Positions 34,229 through 43,045 are shown, counted from the first letter of the stretch. The stretch: DNA of 64,000 nucleotides from Syntrophomonas sp. (GCA_016841245.1 JAENZN010000009.1:59956-123955), one strand, 5' to 3'. Program-made: numbers and translations. Notes: generated by a model from the letters alone, not told the origin.

Positions 34229-36031
34229 ATGAACGATCAGGCGGCCAGATATCTAGAACGCTGCGAAATATTTTTAGCCAGGAAAATGCAGTTGGAAAAA
34301 TCATCAAATTTAATAAGCAACTTGCGCTTGGCAACTGTTCTCATTGGAATTCTTTTGACGGTGCTGACTTATTATTATGCATCCAAACCATTATCATATG
34401 TCCTTTTCTGTGTTTCACTGATATTTTTCATTTTCCTGGTGGTACGTCACGATAGAACAACTAAAGAAATTAATATTTATAATAGTCTGGCAGAGATAAA
34501 TAAGGCATGTCAGCAAAGAATTGCAGGCGATTGGGCTCATTTTGCAGACGATGGCAAAGAATATATGGATTCCAATCATCCATATATAAATGATTTAGAT
34601 ATTTTCGGGCATGGTTCACTGTTTCATTGGATCAATACCGCCAAGTCCTACCACGGGAGAGAATTCTTGAAGGATATGCTTGCCAGCCCTCTGAAAGATG
34701 TTGACAGTATCAAAAGAAGACAAAAAGCTGTTAAAGAATTGGCAGCCAAATTGGATTTTTGCCAATATCTGCAGTGCAGGGGAATGGCCGGCCAGGATAT
34801 CTCAAATAATCCTGAAAATTTAATATTATATGCAGAAAGCAATAGCAGCTTGTTTCTTTCAAATTCGCTTAATTACCTGTTATATATACTGCCGGGGATA
34901 ACTATAATTTCCTTTGGTCTGCACCAATTCTTTGGATATTCATCATATATACCCCTGGGCAGCTTACTCCTTCAGATCATTATAAATATCGCAGGCTCCT
35001 TTAAGGTAACCCGTATTATAGCCGGCCTCTATTCCCATAAGAACAAGATCGAAGTGTACCAAAAAATGCTGGAAGTAATCGAGAAAGAAGAATTTGATGA
35101 TGAATATCTGACGGAATTACAAGCAGTTTTGTTTCATAATACTAAATCCGCCTCCCAGCAAATTAAAGTTCTGGACAATATGGTGGGAGCACTATCTATC
35201 CGGACCAATCCCTTCATTCATGTCATTATCAATAACATCTTTTTTTGGGACTTTCACTGGGTCCTGGCCCTGGAGAGATGGAAGGAAACATCCGGACGTT
35301 CCTTTAGAAGCTGGATTGACACCTTAGGGACATTTGAAGCTCTATGCAGCCTGGCTTTAGTTGCTCAGCTTAACCCGCAGTGGAGCTATCCCACTTTCGA
35401 TCTGAATGGATTATTGATAAAAACAACGGATATGGGCCATCCCCTCATTAATGATAAAGCCAGAGTTGTAAATGATTTCGAAATCAATAATCAGATATGC
35501 ATTGTCACCGGCTCAAATATGTCAGGCAAAACCACACTTTTGCGTACTATTGGTATAAATCTGGTGTTAGCCTATGCCGGTGCTGCTGTTTGTGCCAGGG
35601 ATTTTAAGTGTTCAATCCTGGACATCTACACTTCCATGAGGGTGACCGACGACCTTAACGCCGGAATATCAACGTTTTACGCAGAACTATTGCGTATTAA
35701 AATGATAATTGAGTACAGCCAAGCAAAGAAGCCCATGCTGTTTTTGATTGATGAAGTTTTTAGAGGAACTAACTCCCGGGACAGAGTAGTCGGAGCCAGA
35801 AATGTGCTGATAAATTTGAATAAGAGCTGGATATTAGGACTAATATCTACCCATGATTTTGAGCTCTGTGATTTTGAAAACGATAATAGCGGCAGAATTA
35901 TCAATATGCATTTTACCGAAACCTATTCCCATGGAGAAATCGCTTTTGACTATCAATTAAAGCCAGGAAGGTGTACAATTGCCAACGCCAGGTATTTAAT
36001 GAAGATGGTTGGCATAGAAATCGAAGATTGA
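34229..36031 (+). CDS. Membrane-anchored MutS-family ATPase
   Basis: A 600-aa protein. The C-terminal third is a MutS domain V ATPase: Walker A GSNMSGKTTLLRTIG near residue 430, then VTDDLNAGISTFYAELLRIK, Walker B MLFLIDEVFRGTNSRDR and the His loop LISTHDFEL. The N-terminal DNA-mismatch domains of MutS are absent. Instead there are four membrane helices, in pairs at about residues 32-72 and 212-255, around a lever/clamp-like helical region. This is the small MutS-homologue group of Firmicutes and Bacteroidetes whose function is unknown; it is unlikely to act in classical mismatch repair. A frameshifted second copy of the ATPase core lies at 36820-37182, so the locus was once duplicated. Confidence 0.85.
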   Translation: MNDQAARYLERCEIFLARKMQLEKSSNLISNLRLATVLIGILLTVLTYYYASKPLSYVLFCVSLIFFIFLVVRHDRTTKEINIYNSLAEINKACQQRIAGDWAHFADDGKEYMDSNHPYINDLDIFGHGSLFHWINTAKSYHGREFLKDMLASPLKDVDSIKRRQKAVKELAAKLDFCQYLQCRGMAGQDISNNPENLILYAESNSSLFLSNSLNYLLYILPGITIISFGLHQFFGYSSYIPLGSLLLQIIINIAGSFKVTRIIAGLYSHKNKIEVYQKMLEVIEKEEFDDEYLTELQAVLFHNTKSASQQIKVLDNMVGALSIRTNPFIHVIINNIFFWDFHWVLALERWKETSGRSFRSWIDTLGTFEALCSLALVAQLNPQWSYPTFDLNGLLIKTTDMGHPLINDKARVVNDFEINNQICIVTGSNMSGKTTLLRTIGINLVLAYAGAAVCARDFKCSILDIYTSMRVTDDLNAGISTFYAELLRIKMIIEYSQAKKPMLFLIDEVFRGTNSRDRVVGARNVLINLNKSWILGLISTHDFELCDFENDNSGRIINMHFTETYSHGEIAFDYQLKPGRCTIANARYLMKMVGIEIED

Positions 36032-36044
36032 GACACGGGGACTG

Positions 36045-36094
36045 AGACATGGGGACGGGAGCGACCGAGCAAGGTCGCTCCCGTCCCCATGTCT
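36045..36094. repeat. REP-like perfect hairpin, 22-bp arms
   Basis: The arm at 36045-36066 (AGACATGGGGACGGGAGCGA plus CC) is the exact reverse complement of 36073-36094, with a 6-nt loop. Another GGGGAC half-unit precedes it at 36036. It lacks a T-tract. The GGGGACGG core recurs in the inverted repeat at 51137-51326, which points to a dispersed REP/RAYT-type family. Confidence 0.7.
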
Positions 36095-36136
36095 TACGTC
36101 TACAACGAAAGCGGTATAGTTTATATTCCTATTGCA

Positions 36137-36156
36137 TACATTATGTACATAATGTA
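36137..36156. promoter_or_regulatory. 20-bp perfect palindrome, operator of the toxin-antitoxin operon
   Basis: TACATTATGTACATAATGTA reads the same on both strands and lies 28 nt upstream of the antitoxin ATG, next to TTGCAT and TATA-like boxes. Type II toxin-antitoxin operons are usually repressed by the antitoxin or the complex at such a palindrome, so this is a likely autoregulatory operator. Confidence 0.65.
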
Positions 36157-36183
36157 CGATAGGGGTGAAGGCTGGTGATTTAT

Positions 36184-36600
36184 ATGCAGACGATAAATGC
36201 AACTGAAGTCAGAAACAACTTTAGTTTCTATATTGATACCGTAGTAAGAGAAAAACCTATTGCAGTAAAACGCAACAGGGATATATTGTTATTTTTCTCG
36301 GATCAAATAGTAAAAGATTTGGTGAAAGATTTGACGTTGCATGCTGAACTGACTTACGAAGATGGAATTATTGTAGGGACTATAGCCGGATTTGATCTAG
36401 TAGTTGAATCCAAATCGGAACAAGAAGCTATAAGAAAATTAGCGGAAGATTTACTTGAATATGCTCAGGATTACGTTAATGATTTTAAATTATTTTATAA
36501 TGCTCCTAATCGAAAAGACCACTATCCTTATGTATTAAAAGTGCTTTTAGCATCCACAATAGATGAAATTATGGGGTATATTAATGCCAAAGTGGTCTGA
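36184..36600 (+). CDS. Antitoxin with Phd-like N-terminus and HicB-like C-terminus
   Basis: A 138-aa protein. Residues 1-36 (MQTINATEVRNNFSFYIDTV and following) resemble the Phd/YefM antitoxin DNA-binding fold. Residues about 50-95 (TYEDGIIVGTIAGFDLVVES followed by SEQEAIRKLAEDLLEYAQDY) resemble the partial RNase-H-like fold of HicB. It overlaps the toxin gene start by 17 nt, as in type II modules. The ATG at 36184 fits the family's N-terminus better than the GTG at 36175. The 20-bp palindrome upstream supports autorepression. The mix of Phd-like and HicB-like parts is unusual. Confidence 0.7.
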   Translation: MQTINATEVRNNFSFYIDTVVREKPIAVKRNRDILLFFSDQIVKDLVKDLTLHAELTYEDGIIVGTIAGFDLVVESKSEQEAIRKLAEDLLEYAQDYVNDFKLFYNAPNRKDHYPYVLKVLLASTIDEIMGYINAKVV

Positions 36601-36802
36601 GCTTAAACGGTTTTGCGAGCATGATGGTTGGGAGTTATACAAACAAACGGATCACTACTTTTATCGAAAACGTATGCCGGATGGAACATTAAAATTGACA
36701 AAAATATCAAAGGGTACAGGTGATATTCCTAAACCAGTTTGGAAACAAATCAGAAACAAACAGCTTCAAGTAACACAAGAATATTTTAATAAAATGAAAT
36801 AA
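36584..36802 (+). CDS. HicA-like mRNA interferase toxin
   Basis: A 72-aa basic protein. The pattern MPKWSELKRFCEHDGWELYK then DHYFYRKRMPDG and a terminal helix fits the dsRBD-like fold of HicA toxins. The usual active-site His falls in TDHYFYRK. HicA toxins cut mRNA and stop translation until bound by the antitoxin. ATG 36584 lies inside the last codons of the antitoxin gene, so translation is coupled. Closest annotated relatives are likely the 'cytotoxic translational repressor' type; exact family is uncertain. Confidence 0.65.
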   Translation: MPKWSELKRFCEHDGWELYKQTDHYFYRKRMPDGTLKLTKISKGTGDIPKPVWKQIRNKQLQVTQEYFNKMK

Positions 36803-36819
36803 GGAATGGGTAAAGCTTA

Positions 36820-37182
36820 GTCACCGGCTCAAATATGTCAGGCAAAACCACGCTTTTACGTACCATTGGTTTAAATCTGGTGTTAGCCTATGCCGGTGCT
36901 GCTGTTTGTGCCAGGGATTTTAAGTGTTCAATCCTGGATATTTATACTTCAATGAGGGTAACCGACGACCTTAACGCCGGAATATCAACGTTTTATGCAG
37001 AATTATTACGTATTAAAATGATAATTGAGTACAGTAAAGAAAATAAGCCTATGCTGTTTTTTATCGATGAAGTCTTTAAAGGAACTAACTCCCGGGATAG
37101 GGCGGAGCCAGAAATGTGCTGATGAACTTGAATAAAAGCTGGATATTAGGGCTAATATCTACCCGTGATTTTGAGCTCTGTG
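36820..37182 (+). pseudogene. Second, frameshifted copy of the MutS ATPase core
   Basis: Sequence from 36820 to 37182 is very similar to 35504-35870 in the upstream mutS-like gene, beginning at the Walker A region and ending at the His loop. Differences are mostly synonymous (for example ACGTACCATTGG for GCGTACTATTGG), so the copy evolved under selection before it died. A 4-nt deletion near 37100 relative to the intact gene shifts the frame. Both ends of the gene are missing. The intact part still encodes GSNMSGKTTLLRTIG and FFIDEVFKGTNSRDR. It is a remnant of a former tandem paralogue, now separated from the intact copy by the toxin-antitoxin module. Confidence 0.85.
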
Positions 37183-37261
37183 CCTTATAATTAAATCATA
37201 GTTAGAATAACAGAAGTAAATTTTAATACATGGATTATAAAACCACAGAGGTAGGTATATA

Positions 37262-39205
37262 TTGAACAAGAAATTATACATAACCGAAAAACCATCCGTG
37301 GCTGGCAGCTTTGCCAGCGTGTTGGGAATAGAAATATCTAAATCCGATAAAAACAGGGGATATGCGGAAAACGACAGAGCCATCATCAGCTGGTGCTATG
37401 GTCACCTGGTAACTATGGCTTATCCAGAGGTATACGATCCCGCCTATAAGTCATGGCGGATAGAGCATCTGCCTATTATTCCCCAGGAATATAAATATGA
37501 GATTATCGATCATGCAGGTACGAGAAAACAGTATGAAGTGATAAGGAAATTGATGCATCGTAATGATGTTGATTTGATCTACTCCTGTACTGATAGCGGA
37601 CGTGAAGGCGAGTATATATTCCGTCTGGTCTATCAGGAATGCGGAATCAATAAACCCGCCAAACGAGTGTGGATATCTTCTCATACTGAAGATGCAGTGC
37701 GAAGAGGAATCGATGAAGCCCGGGATATCTCCGAATACGATTCCTTATCCCGGGCGGCCTATTGCAGAGCTAAAGAGGACTGGCTCTTTGGTATGAATTT
37801 CAGCAGAATATACACCTGTCAATATGGCAAAGATTTAGCCGATCGATTAAAAGAAAAGAAGCGCTCAGTTATTGCCATTGGGCGAGTGATGACCTGTGTC
37901 CTGGGTTTGGTGGTGGAAAGAGAACTGGAAATCAGGAATTTTGTACCCCAGGTTCATTATGGGATCATAGCCAGCTTTACGTCTCAGGAAAGCAGCATTG
38001 CTTATAAGGGCAAATGGCAGCCTAAGAAAAAAAAGCGGCCAGCACCAGCTGATGAACCTGATAGCGAAGAAAAATATCTCAGCCAGAAAGATGCCCTGGC
38101 AATTATAGAAAAGTTGAAAGGGCATGAAGCCACTATAAAAAAGGTGGATATCAAAGTCAAGAAAGAACCGCCCCCCCTGCTTTTCAATCTGGCCGAACTG
38201 CAATCGGAAGCCAACAAAAAATACAAACTTCCGGTTGATAAAACTTTGGAAATTGCTCAGAGCCTTTATGAAAAAAAACTTATATCTTACCCCAGAACTG
38301 ACAGTCGGGTATTATCCACGGATATTATTCAGGAGATACCCAAAATCCTTAATGGCTTATATAAAAATGCCGCATTCAAGGACTCTGTTATTAGAATCAA
38401 AGATTTTGGCAAGCTGGCCATTGATAAATCCAGCAAAAGATTTGTAGATGACAGCAAGGTAACTGATCACTATGCTATCATTCCCACCTATGTGGCCACG
38501 GATTTATCCAGGCTGGATGCAGACAGCCGAAATTTATACAACCTGATTGCAAAAAGGTTTCTAGCTATTTTCTATCCGGCTGCAGAGTATAATACCGTAA
38601 AGGTAGAGACAGAGATCGCAGGTGAAATCTTTACAACCAATTCCAAAACACTAAAAGAGCCTGGTTGGAAGGAGATCTATGAAGTTACCCCTGCCAAAAA
38701 CGAAGAAGAGATGTCCACCTCGCCTATTCATTTGCTCGTCAAAAAAGAAAAGTGCAGCGTCACAGCCCTGGATTTAGAGCAAAAAGAAACCAAGCCACCC
38801 TCCCGATTTTCCGATGCGGCATTGATCCTTACTATGGAAAAGGCGGGGAAGTATATTGAAAACGAAGAACTCCGGGAGCAGATCAAGACCTGCGGTATAG
38901 GCACTTCAGCCACACGTTCCGGGATTATAAAGAAACTTAAGGATATTGGCTATATTAAAATTAATTCCAAGACCCGAATTGTTTCACCCGAGCCTAAAGG
39001 AGAGGCGATTGTGGAACTGGTCCGATTATCAGCTAAGGAACTATTAAATCCGATCCTGACTGCTAGTTGGGAAAAGGGCTTGTTTATGATTCAAAATAAA
39101 GAGATCACCGAAGAAGTATTTGAAGAAAAGCTGAACAGCTACATCACCCGAACCATTGAAAAGGTTAAAAAGAATAGAGGTGCAGCACTTCGGGTTAAAA
39201 CTTAA
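37262..39205 (+). CDS. topB: DNA topoisomerase III (type IA)
   Basis: A 647-aa type IA topoisomerase. The Toprim domain starts at once (KKLYITEKPSVAGSFA) and holds the acidic cluster in CTDSGREGEYIFRLVY. The active-site tyrosine is in LISYPRTDSR near residue 343. The C-terminal gate region includes GIGTSATRSGIIKKL. There is no C-terminal zinc-ribbon extension. TopB decatenates DNA and resolves replication or recombination intermediates. The start is TTG 37262 behind GAGGTAG. Topoisomerase III genes of this length also occur on mobile elements, and this one sits beside a rearranged spot, so transfer is possible but not shown. Confidence 0.9.
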   Translation: MNKKLYITEKPSVAGSFASVLGIEISKSDKNRGYAENDRAIISWCYGHLVTMAYPEVYDPAYKSWRIEHLPIIPQEYKYEIIDHAGTRKQYEVIRKLMHRNDVDLIYSCTDSGREGEYIFRLVYQECGINKPAKRVWISSHTEDAVRRGIDEARDISEYDSLSRAAYCRAKEDWLFGMNFSRIYTCQYGKDLADRLKEKKRSVIAIGRVMTCVLGLVVERELEIRNFVPQVHYGIIASFTSQESSIAYKGKWQPKKKKRPAPADEPDSEEKYLSQKDALAIIEKLKGHEATIKKVDIKVKKEPPPLLFNLAELQSEANKKYKLPVDKTLEIAQSLYEKKLISYPRTDSRVLSTDIIQEIPKILNGLYKNAAFKDSVIRIKDFGKLAIDKSSKRFVDDSKVTDHYAIIPTYVATDLSRLDADSRNLYNLIAKRFLAIFYPAAEYNTVKVETEIAGEIFTTNSKTLKEPGWKEIYEVTPAKNEEEMSTSPIHLLVKKEKCSVTALDLEQKETKPPSRFSDAALILTMEKAGKYIENEELREQIKTCGIGTSATRSGIIKKLKDIGYIKINSKTRIVSPEPKGEAIVELVRLSAKELLNPILTASWEKGLFMIQNKEITEEVFEEKLNSYITRTIEKVKKNRGAALRVKT

Positions 39206-39352
39206 GAAAACTGCAAGTTAAGCATCCCGCCCATCGTAATAGTAGTAATATCATAAGCGAGGATCAAGCTTTTCACCCCAATAACGGCAGCTTGATATAT
39301 TCAAATGCCATAGCAATCGATCTGCTGTATTTTATTAATGGAGGTATTCCCA

Positions 39353-40192
39353 ATGAAAAAGAAATCCTTAGTTGTTTTCAGTACTCTTGTACTGATCTGT
39401 ATCTTTACTGCTGCAGCGTTGGCCAGTAATCCGGTCAAGCTATTAGTTAATGGAGAAGAGATAGCCTCAGGCACACCTCCTCAAATTATTAATGGCCGAA
39501 CCATGGTGCCGGTACGATGGGTTGCAGAAGCACTGGGAGCAGATGTCATCTGGGATGAGCAGCATAGAACAGTTAATATCGAGAAACCGTATTTTGTGGC
39601 CAGTTTACCGGAAGCGGAGGCTAAATTATATCCTTTTGAAGAGATAAATGGAATGTATAATGGATTCATACTTGAGGTTCAAGGTAAACGCCAATATTTT
39701 GATTGGAAAAACTCCAGCAATCCCACCTTCGCTCCTGAGCTTCTGTTTAATGACATTAACCAGGATGGGGAAAAAGAACTGATTATTATCTTAACAACCG
39801 GGACCGGCACCGGAGTTCACACCGAAGACATTCACCTATTAAAACCGGATACTTTTTCAGAGATAGATGTAGAAGATCCGCTTGACATTATAAAACAGAA
39901 CGTAAAAACGAAAATTGAGCTTAATGGAGATCAAGTTGCCATCAAAATCGTAATAGCCGATGAGGAAACGGTTATTTACCAAGATAAAGAAGATGCCGGT
40001 TTATGGTTCGATAATGTAGGTTTCGAAAATAGTTTCAATTATGAAGTGATTGATGACAAATTGATGGTCAATATCCGTGCGCAAGTGTCTCCAGGAATGT
40101 TTGTCGGAGAAATCCAAGCTGTATACGTTCTTAATGAAGGTAATTATATGGCAGAAACAATTAAGTTTGAAGGTCTGGATAACAGTATTTAA
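39353..40192 (+). CDS. Secreted protein with copper-amine-oxidase-N (stalk) domain
   Basis: A 279-aa exported protein. Residues 1-24 are a signal peptide (MKKKSLVVFSTLVLICIFTA). Residues 28-80 are a copper-amine-oxidase N-terminal/stalk domain: VKLLVNGEEI, INGRTMVPVRWVAEALGADV and TVNI, common in Clostridia as a cell-surface module, not an oxidase. The C-terminal 190 residues contain an EF-hand/FG-GAP-like calcium segment (LLFNDINQDGEKELIIIL). ATG 39353 has GGAGG upstream; the earlier codon at 39338 does not. Function unknown. Confidence 0.8.
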   Translation: MKKKSLVVFSTLVLICIFTAAALASNPVKLLVNGEEIASGTPPQIINGRTMVPVRWVAEALGADVIWDEQHRTVNIEKPYFVASLPEAEAKLYPFEEINGMYNGFILEVQGKRQYFDWKNSSNPTFAPELLFNDINQDGEKELIIILTTGTGTGVHTEDIHLLKPDTFSEIDVEDPLDIIKQNVKTKIELNGDQVAIKIVIADEETVIYQDKEDAGLWFDNVGFENSFNYEVIDDKLMVNIRAQVSPGMFVGEIQAVYVLNEGNYMAETIKFEGLDNSI

Positions 40193-40381
40193 TAAAGATG
40201 GACAAATTGTCTGAATCGATGTACGAAATCAATGGCAATTATAGAAATGACCAGTATGGTGAACGACGGTTTTGCCGCTAAACGGCCATTACTCTTTCGG
40301 TAGAGTTAGTCGAAGACCGCTGGCTTATTACTTCTATAAATCTCGATGAGTACACCAGGTAATGAAAGAGGAGCATTTTTT

Positions 40382-41218
40382 TTGACGAGGACCAAGAAAT
40401 ATTTGATTATAACAGGCCTGTTGATCATATTTATATTTGCCGCTTTTTATAACGGTCTGGTGGTCAGAAAATATACCGTTAATACTGATAAATTTGATAA
40501 AGATGAGTCGGTTAAGATCGTGTTGATTGCTGATTTGCACAATCATATTTATGGAGAAAACCAGAGTAAAATTATTTCGTTAATCAGCCAGCAAAAGCCG
40601 GACATTATCGCACTGGCAGGAGACATCGCAGATGACGAGGTGCCGATTGAGGGAACCGAACAGTTCCTGGCTGGCATTCAGGGAATTGCTCCTGTATACT
40701 ACGTATCCGGGAATCACGAATTTTGGTCCAATGATATCAAAAACATAAAAGATACCATTCGCCAATACGATGTTACGATTCTGGAAAACACTTACCAGCA
40801 GATAAAGGTTAATAACTCATCCATTATCATTGGCGGAGTTGATGACCCGGATGTTGTCACATATGAAAAACCAGGTTTTGATTGGGAAGGCGAATTCTAT
40901 AAAGCTTTCCTGGAATTGCAGGATAAGCCTGACTTTAAAATACTCTTAGCTCACCGCCCGGAATTGATAGAAATATATAAAAGAAGCGATTTTGATCTGG
41001 TACTATCTGGCCATGCCCATGGCGGCCAGCTTAGAATCCCCTTCATACTTAATGGACTTTATGCTCCCAATCAAGGCTGGTTTCCCCCATATGCCGGCGG
41101 GGAATATAAGCATGATTCCTTGACTCACATAGTAAGCCGCGGTGTTTCATTTAACCCTCGTTTACCGCGAATATTCAATCCTCCTGAGATAGTAGTTGTA
41201 GATATCAAAGCGAAATGA
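40382..41218 (+). CDS. Membrane-anchored metallophosphoesterase (YkuE/YaeI-like)
   Basis: A 278-aa protein with one N-terminal membrane helix (YLIITGLLIIFIFAAFYN) and a calcineurin-like phosphoesterase domain. All metal motifs are present: DLHNH, GDIADDEV, GNHEFW, a downstream AHRPE and the final GHAHGGQ. Members act on phospholipid-like or nucleotide substrates near the membrane. The start is TTG 40382 because AGAGGAG lies 8 nt upstream; a start at 40346 is also open. Monocistronic. Confidence 0.87.
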   Translation: MTRTKKYLIITGLLIIFIFAAFYNGLVVRKYTVNTDKFDKDESVKIVLIADLHNHIYGENQSKIISLISQQKPDIIALAGDIADDEVPIEGTEQFLAGIQGIAPVYYVSGNHEFWSNDIKNIKDTIRQYDVTILENTYQQIKVNNSSIIIGGVDDPDVVTYEKPGFDWEGEFYKAFLELQDKPDFKILLAHRPELIEIYKRSDFDLVLSGHAHGGQLRIPFILNGLYAPNQGWFPPYAGGEYKHDSLTHIVSRGVSFNPRLPRIFNPPEIVVVDIKAK

Positions 41219-41365
41219 AACGAAGGGGAAACCAAGGGGATTTGACGGTTACATAATGATGGCGTTACAATATTAACTAGTGATACCCTGAAAAATGGAA
41301 AAGCAAATTCCTATCTATAAGATTCTATCTTGGCAAAAATGATTATCTACTGATTGGAGGAGAAT

Positions 41366-41938
41366 ATGAAAATTACCACCATCCTTGGAAGCCCAAGATT
41401 AAAAGGGAATACATCACAGGTATTAAAGAGGTTTGAGGATATTGTTATTTCAAAGGGGCACACTGTTGACCGGATTAATGTGATTCGATATCAGTTAAAT
41501 GGATGTCTTGGATGTGACAAATGTCAAAAAATAATTGATAAGCCAGGATGTGTTCAAAAAGATGATATGTTGAATCTGTTCGATAGAATGATTGCCGCAG
41601 ATGCCATAATTTACGCATCACCCCTTTATGTCTGGGGGTATACTTCCCAAATGAAACCATTGATTGACAGGCAGTATTGCCTGGTGAAAAATTTCGATAC
41701 TCCAGAATATAAATCATTTCTAAGAAATAAACTCATGGCATTGCTTGTAACCTGTGGGGATAAAATTGAAAATAATGCTGATTTGATCCCGGTAATTTTT
41801 CAGAGAGAATGTGATTACACAGGCGGTATCTCTATTGGCGAGTATATTGTTCCCTTCTGCACAACACCTGACCAGATGGGAGATAAAGCTGAGATTACAG
41901 CAGTTAAAATGGCAGAAGACTTGTTAAGATATGAATAA
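41366..41938 (+). CDS. NADPH-dependent FMN reductase / flavodoxin-like protein
   Basis: A 190-aa flavoprotein of the iron-sulfur flavoprotein/FMN-reductase group. The phosphate-binding loop is GSPRLKGNTS near residue 8; the cysteine-containing segment NGCLGCDKCQ and the AAADAIIYASPLYVWG-like block (ADAIIYASPLYVWG) are typical. The CxxCxxC cluster may bind an Fe-S centre, as in archaeal and clostridial iron-sulfur flavoproteins. The start is ATG 41366 with GGAGGAG directly before it. It marks the end of the intact genes before a wrecked region. Confidence 0.88.
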   Translation: MKITTILGSPRLKGNTSQVLKRFEDIVISKGHTVDRINVIRYQLNGCLGCDKCQKIIDKPGCVQKDDMLNLFDRMIAADAIIYASPLYVWGYTSQMKPLIDRQYCLVKNFDTPEYKSFLRNKLMALLVTCGDKIENNADLIPVIFQRECDYTGGISIGEYIVPFCTTPDQMGDKAEITAVKMAEDLLRYE

Positions 41939-42119
41939 TACAAATTTGCAGAAAAAATTTACATTATCGAAAAATTGATTCCTGGGGCCTTTGTGAGGCT
42001 TAATTATATACACCTGGACATTGACGGTTATACGGAGACTTGTGCCGGCGCACTGAACCTGGAGATTCAGGGAACAGATACCGGAGGCGGGCCGTCATTT
42101 GCGGTTACGGGAAATCGTC

Positions 42120-42198
42120 CGGATGAGATGGTTTTCCCACTAGTTTCATACTCTGCCAGTCGCTGTTCCCACAGGCTGCACAGATCACTATTTGTCAT
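42120..42198 (-). pseudogene. IS66 TnpA remnant, N-terminal piece
   Basis: On the minus strand an ATG at 42196-42198, with AGGAG upstream, opens MTNSDLCSLWEQRLAEYETS then GKT. This is the start of the small IS66-family accessory protein TnpA (W-x-x-R-x-x-x-Y motif). After about 23 residues the match ends; the characteristic AWC...FYYWR half is missing. The second copy, at 55395-55904, keeps that half, so both are scraps of related elements. The sequence from 41939 to 42120 shows an open frame without a recognisable product. Confidence 0.65.
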
Positions 42199-42309
42199 TC
42201 CTGAACATCTCCTTGTTTTAGTGTTTATGTTATTTTCTCATCTTTGCGGCTTCTTTGATATGTGTGAAGTTTTTGAAAAGCCGTTTCAAGAAAATTATGC
42301 CAGGCGATA

Positions 42310-42450
42310 ACTGGTAGGGGCGCCTTCAGGCGCTTTAAAGACCTGATTGCCCGGCTTGGCGTCGAGGACCAGTGGTACCAATACAGGGAAAACGCCTTCA
42401 TGGAAATGGTCAGGGAATGGTGCGAGTCCAGAAATATACCGTATATATGA
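42310..42450 (+). pseudogene. UPF0158-family gene remnant (C-terminal piece)
   Basis: The frame reads TGRGAFRRFKDLIARLGVED then QWYQYRENAF...EWCESRNIPYI and a stop. This is the conserved C-terminal part of UPF0158 proteins (G-AFRRFKD, WY-FR, W-x-x-x-x-x-I). No upstream part of the gene is present. It lies within the same wreckage as the IS66 scrap. Confidence 0.65.
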
Positions 42451-42668
42451 ACGGCAGGGGAGAGGGGTAAACGTTTACATGTAATTCTGTGGCTTAATTG
42501 CGGTACTATAAAGCCATAGATATGGAAAGGATTTTATGGGTATACCGCGAATCATTCCAATTCGGGATTAAAAAATATAAGCAAAATCTGACCGGTATCT
42601 AATTGGCATAAATATTGAGTATTTAGTATAATTTAATTACTGATTTAAATAATAAATGGAGTTATACA

Positions 42669-42845
42669 ATGAACACCATTAATAAAAGGAATTCAGATAT
42701 TATCAAGAATACGGCATTTAGTTTTCGGGCTGAAGGATGTTCAGTTCCTGCATCTGTGCAAAAGCAGGCCAAGCATATTTTGTCCGGCAAATATCGCGCT
42801 GATACCATTATTAGTAAGCACATTAAAGCCTATTCGAAGGGTTGA
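42669..42845 (+). CDS. 58-aa VbhA-like antitoxin ORF
   Basis: An ATG with GGAG 8 nt upstream opens a 58-codon frame. The product (FSFRAEGCSVPASVQKQAKH, then ILSGKYRADTII) follows the small helical antitoxin pattern (short helix, EG, helix, G-E/K-x-x-x-x) of VbhA-type proteins that inhibit Fic toxins. Just downstream a second ATG opens a 16-codon frame (MNTAQYKLGITDSNEL) which ends early, so any partner toxin is gone. The match is by pattern only. A terminator-like hairpin follows at 42971-43002. Confidence 0.4.
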   Translation: MNTINKRNSDIIKNTAFSFRAEGCSVPASVQKQAKHILSGKYRADTIISKHIKAYSKG

Positions 42846-42970
42846 GAAACTAGTGACCGGTTATTTTAATGAATACAGCGCAGTATAAATTAGGCATTAC
42901 TGATTCAAATGAGCTATAAAGGCAGAAGCCAGAATAGCTTACCTGCGTCAGATAGAAATTGAAGCTGAAC

Positions 42971-43002
42971 CTTTGCCCAGAAAACTGGGCTTTAAATTTT
43001 TC
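42971..43002 (+). terminator. Candidate terminator upstream of the Wadjet operon
   Basis: GCCCAG (42975-42980), loop AAAA, CTGGGC (42985-42990), then a T-rich tail (TTTAAATTTTT). It lies 44 nt before jetD and would separate the operon from transcription coming from the left. The six-base stem is short. Confidence 0.45.
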
Positions 43003-43045
43003 TTGTCGCTGCATGGTCCCATAATCCCGAGGAAAGGTGGATCAT

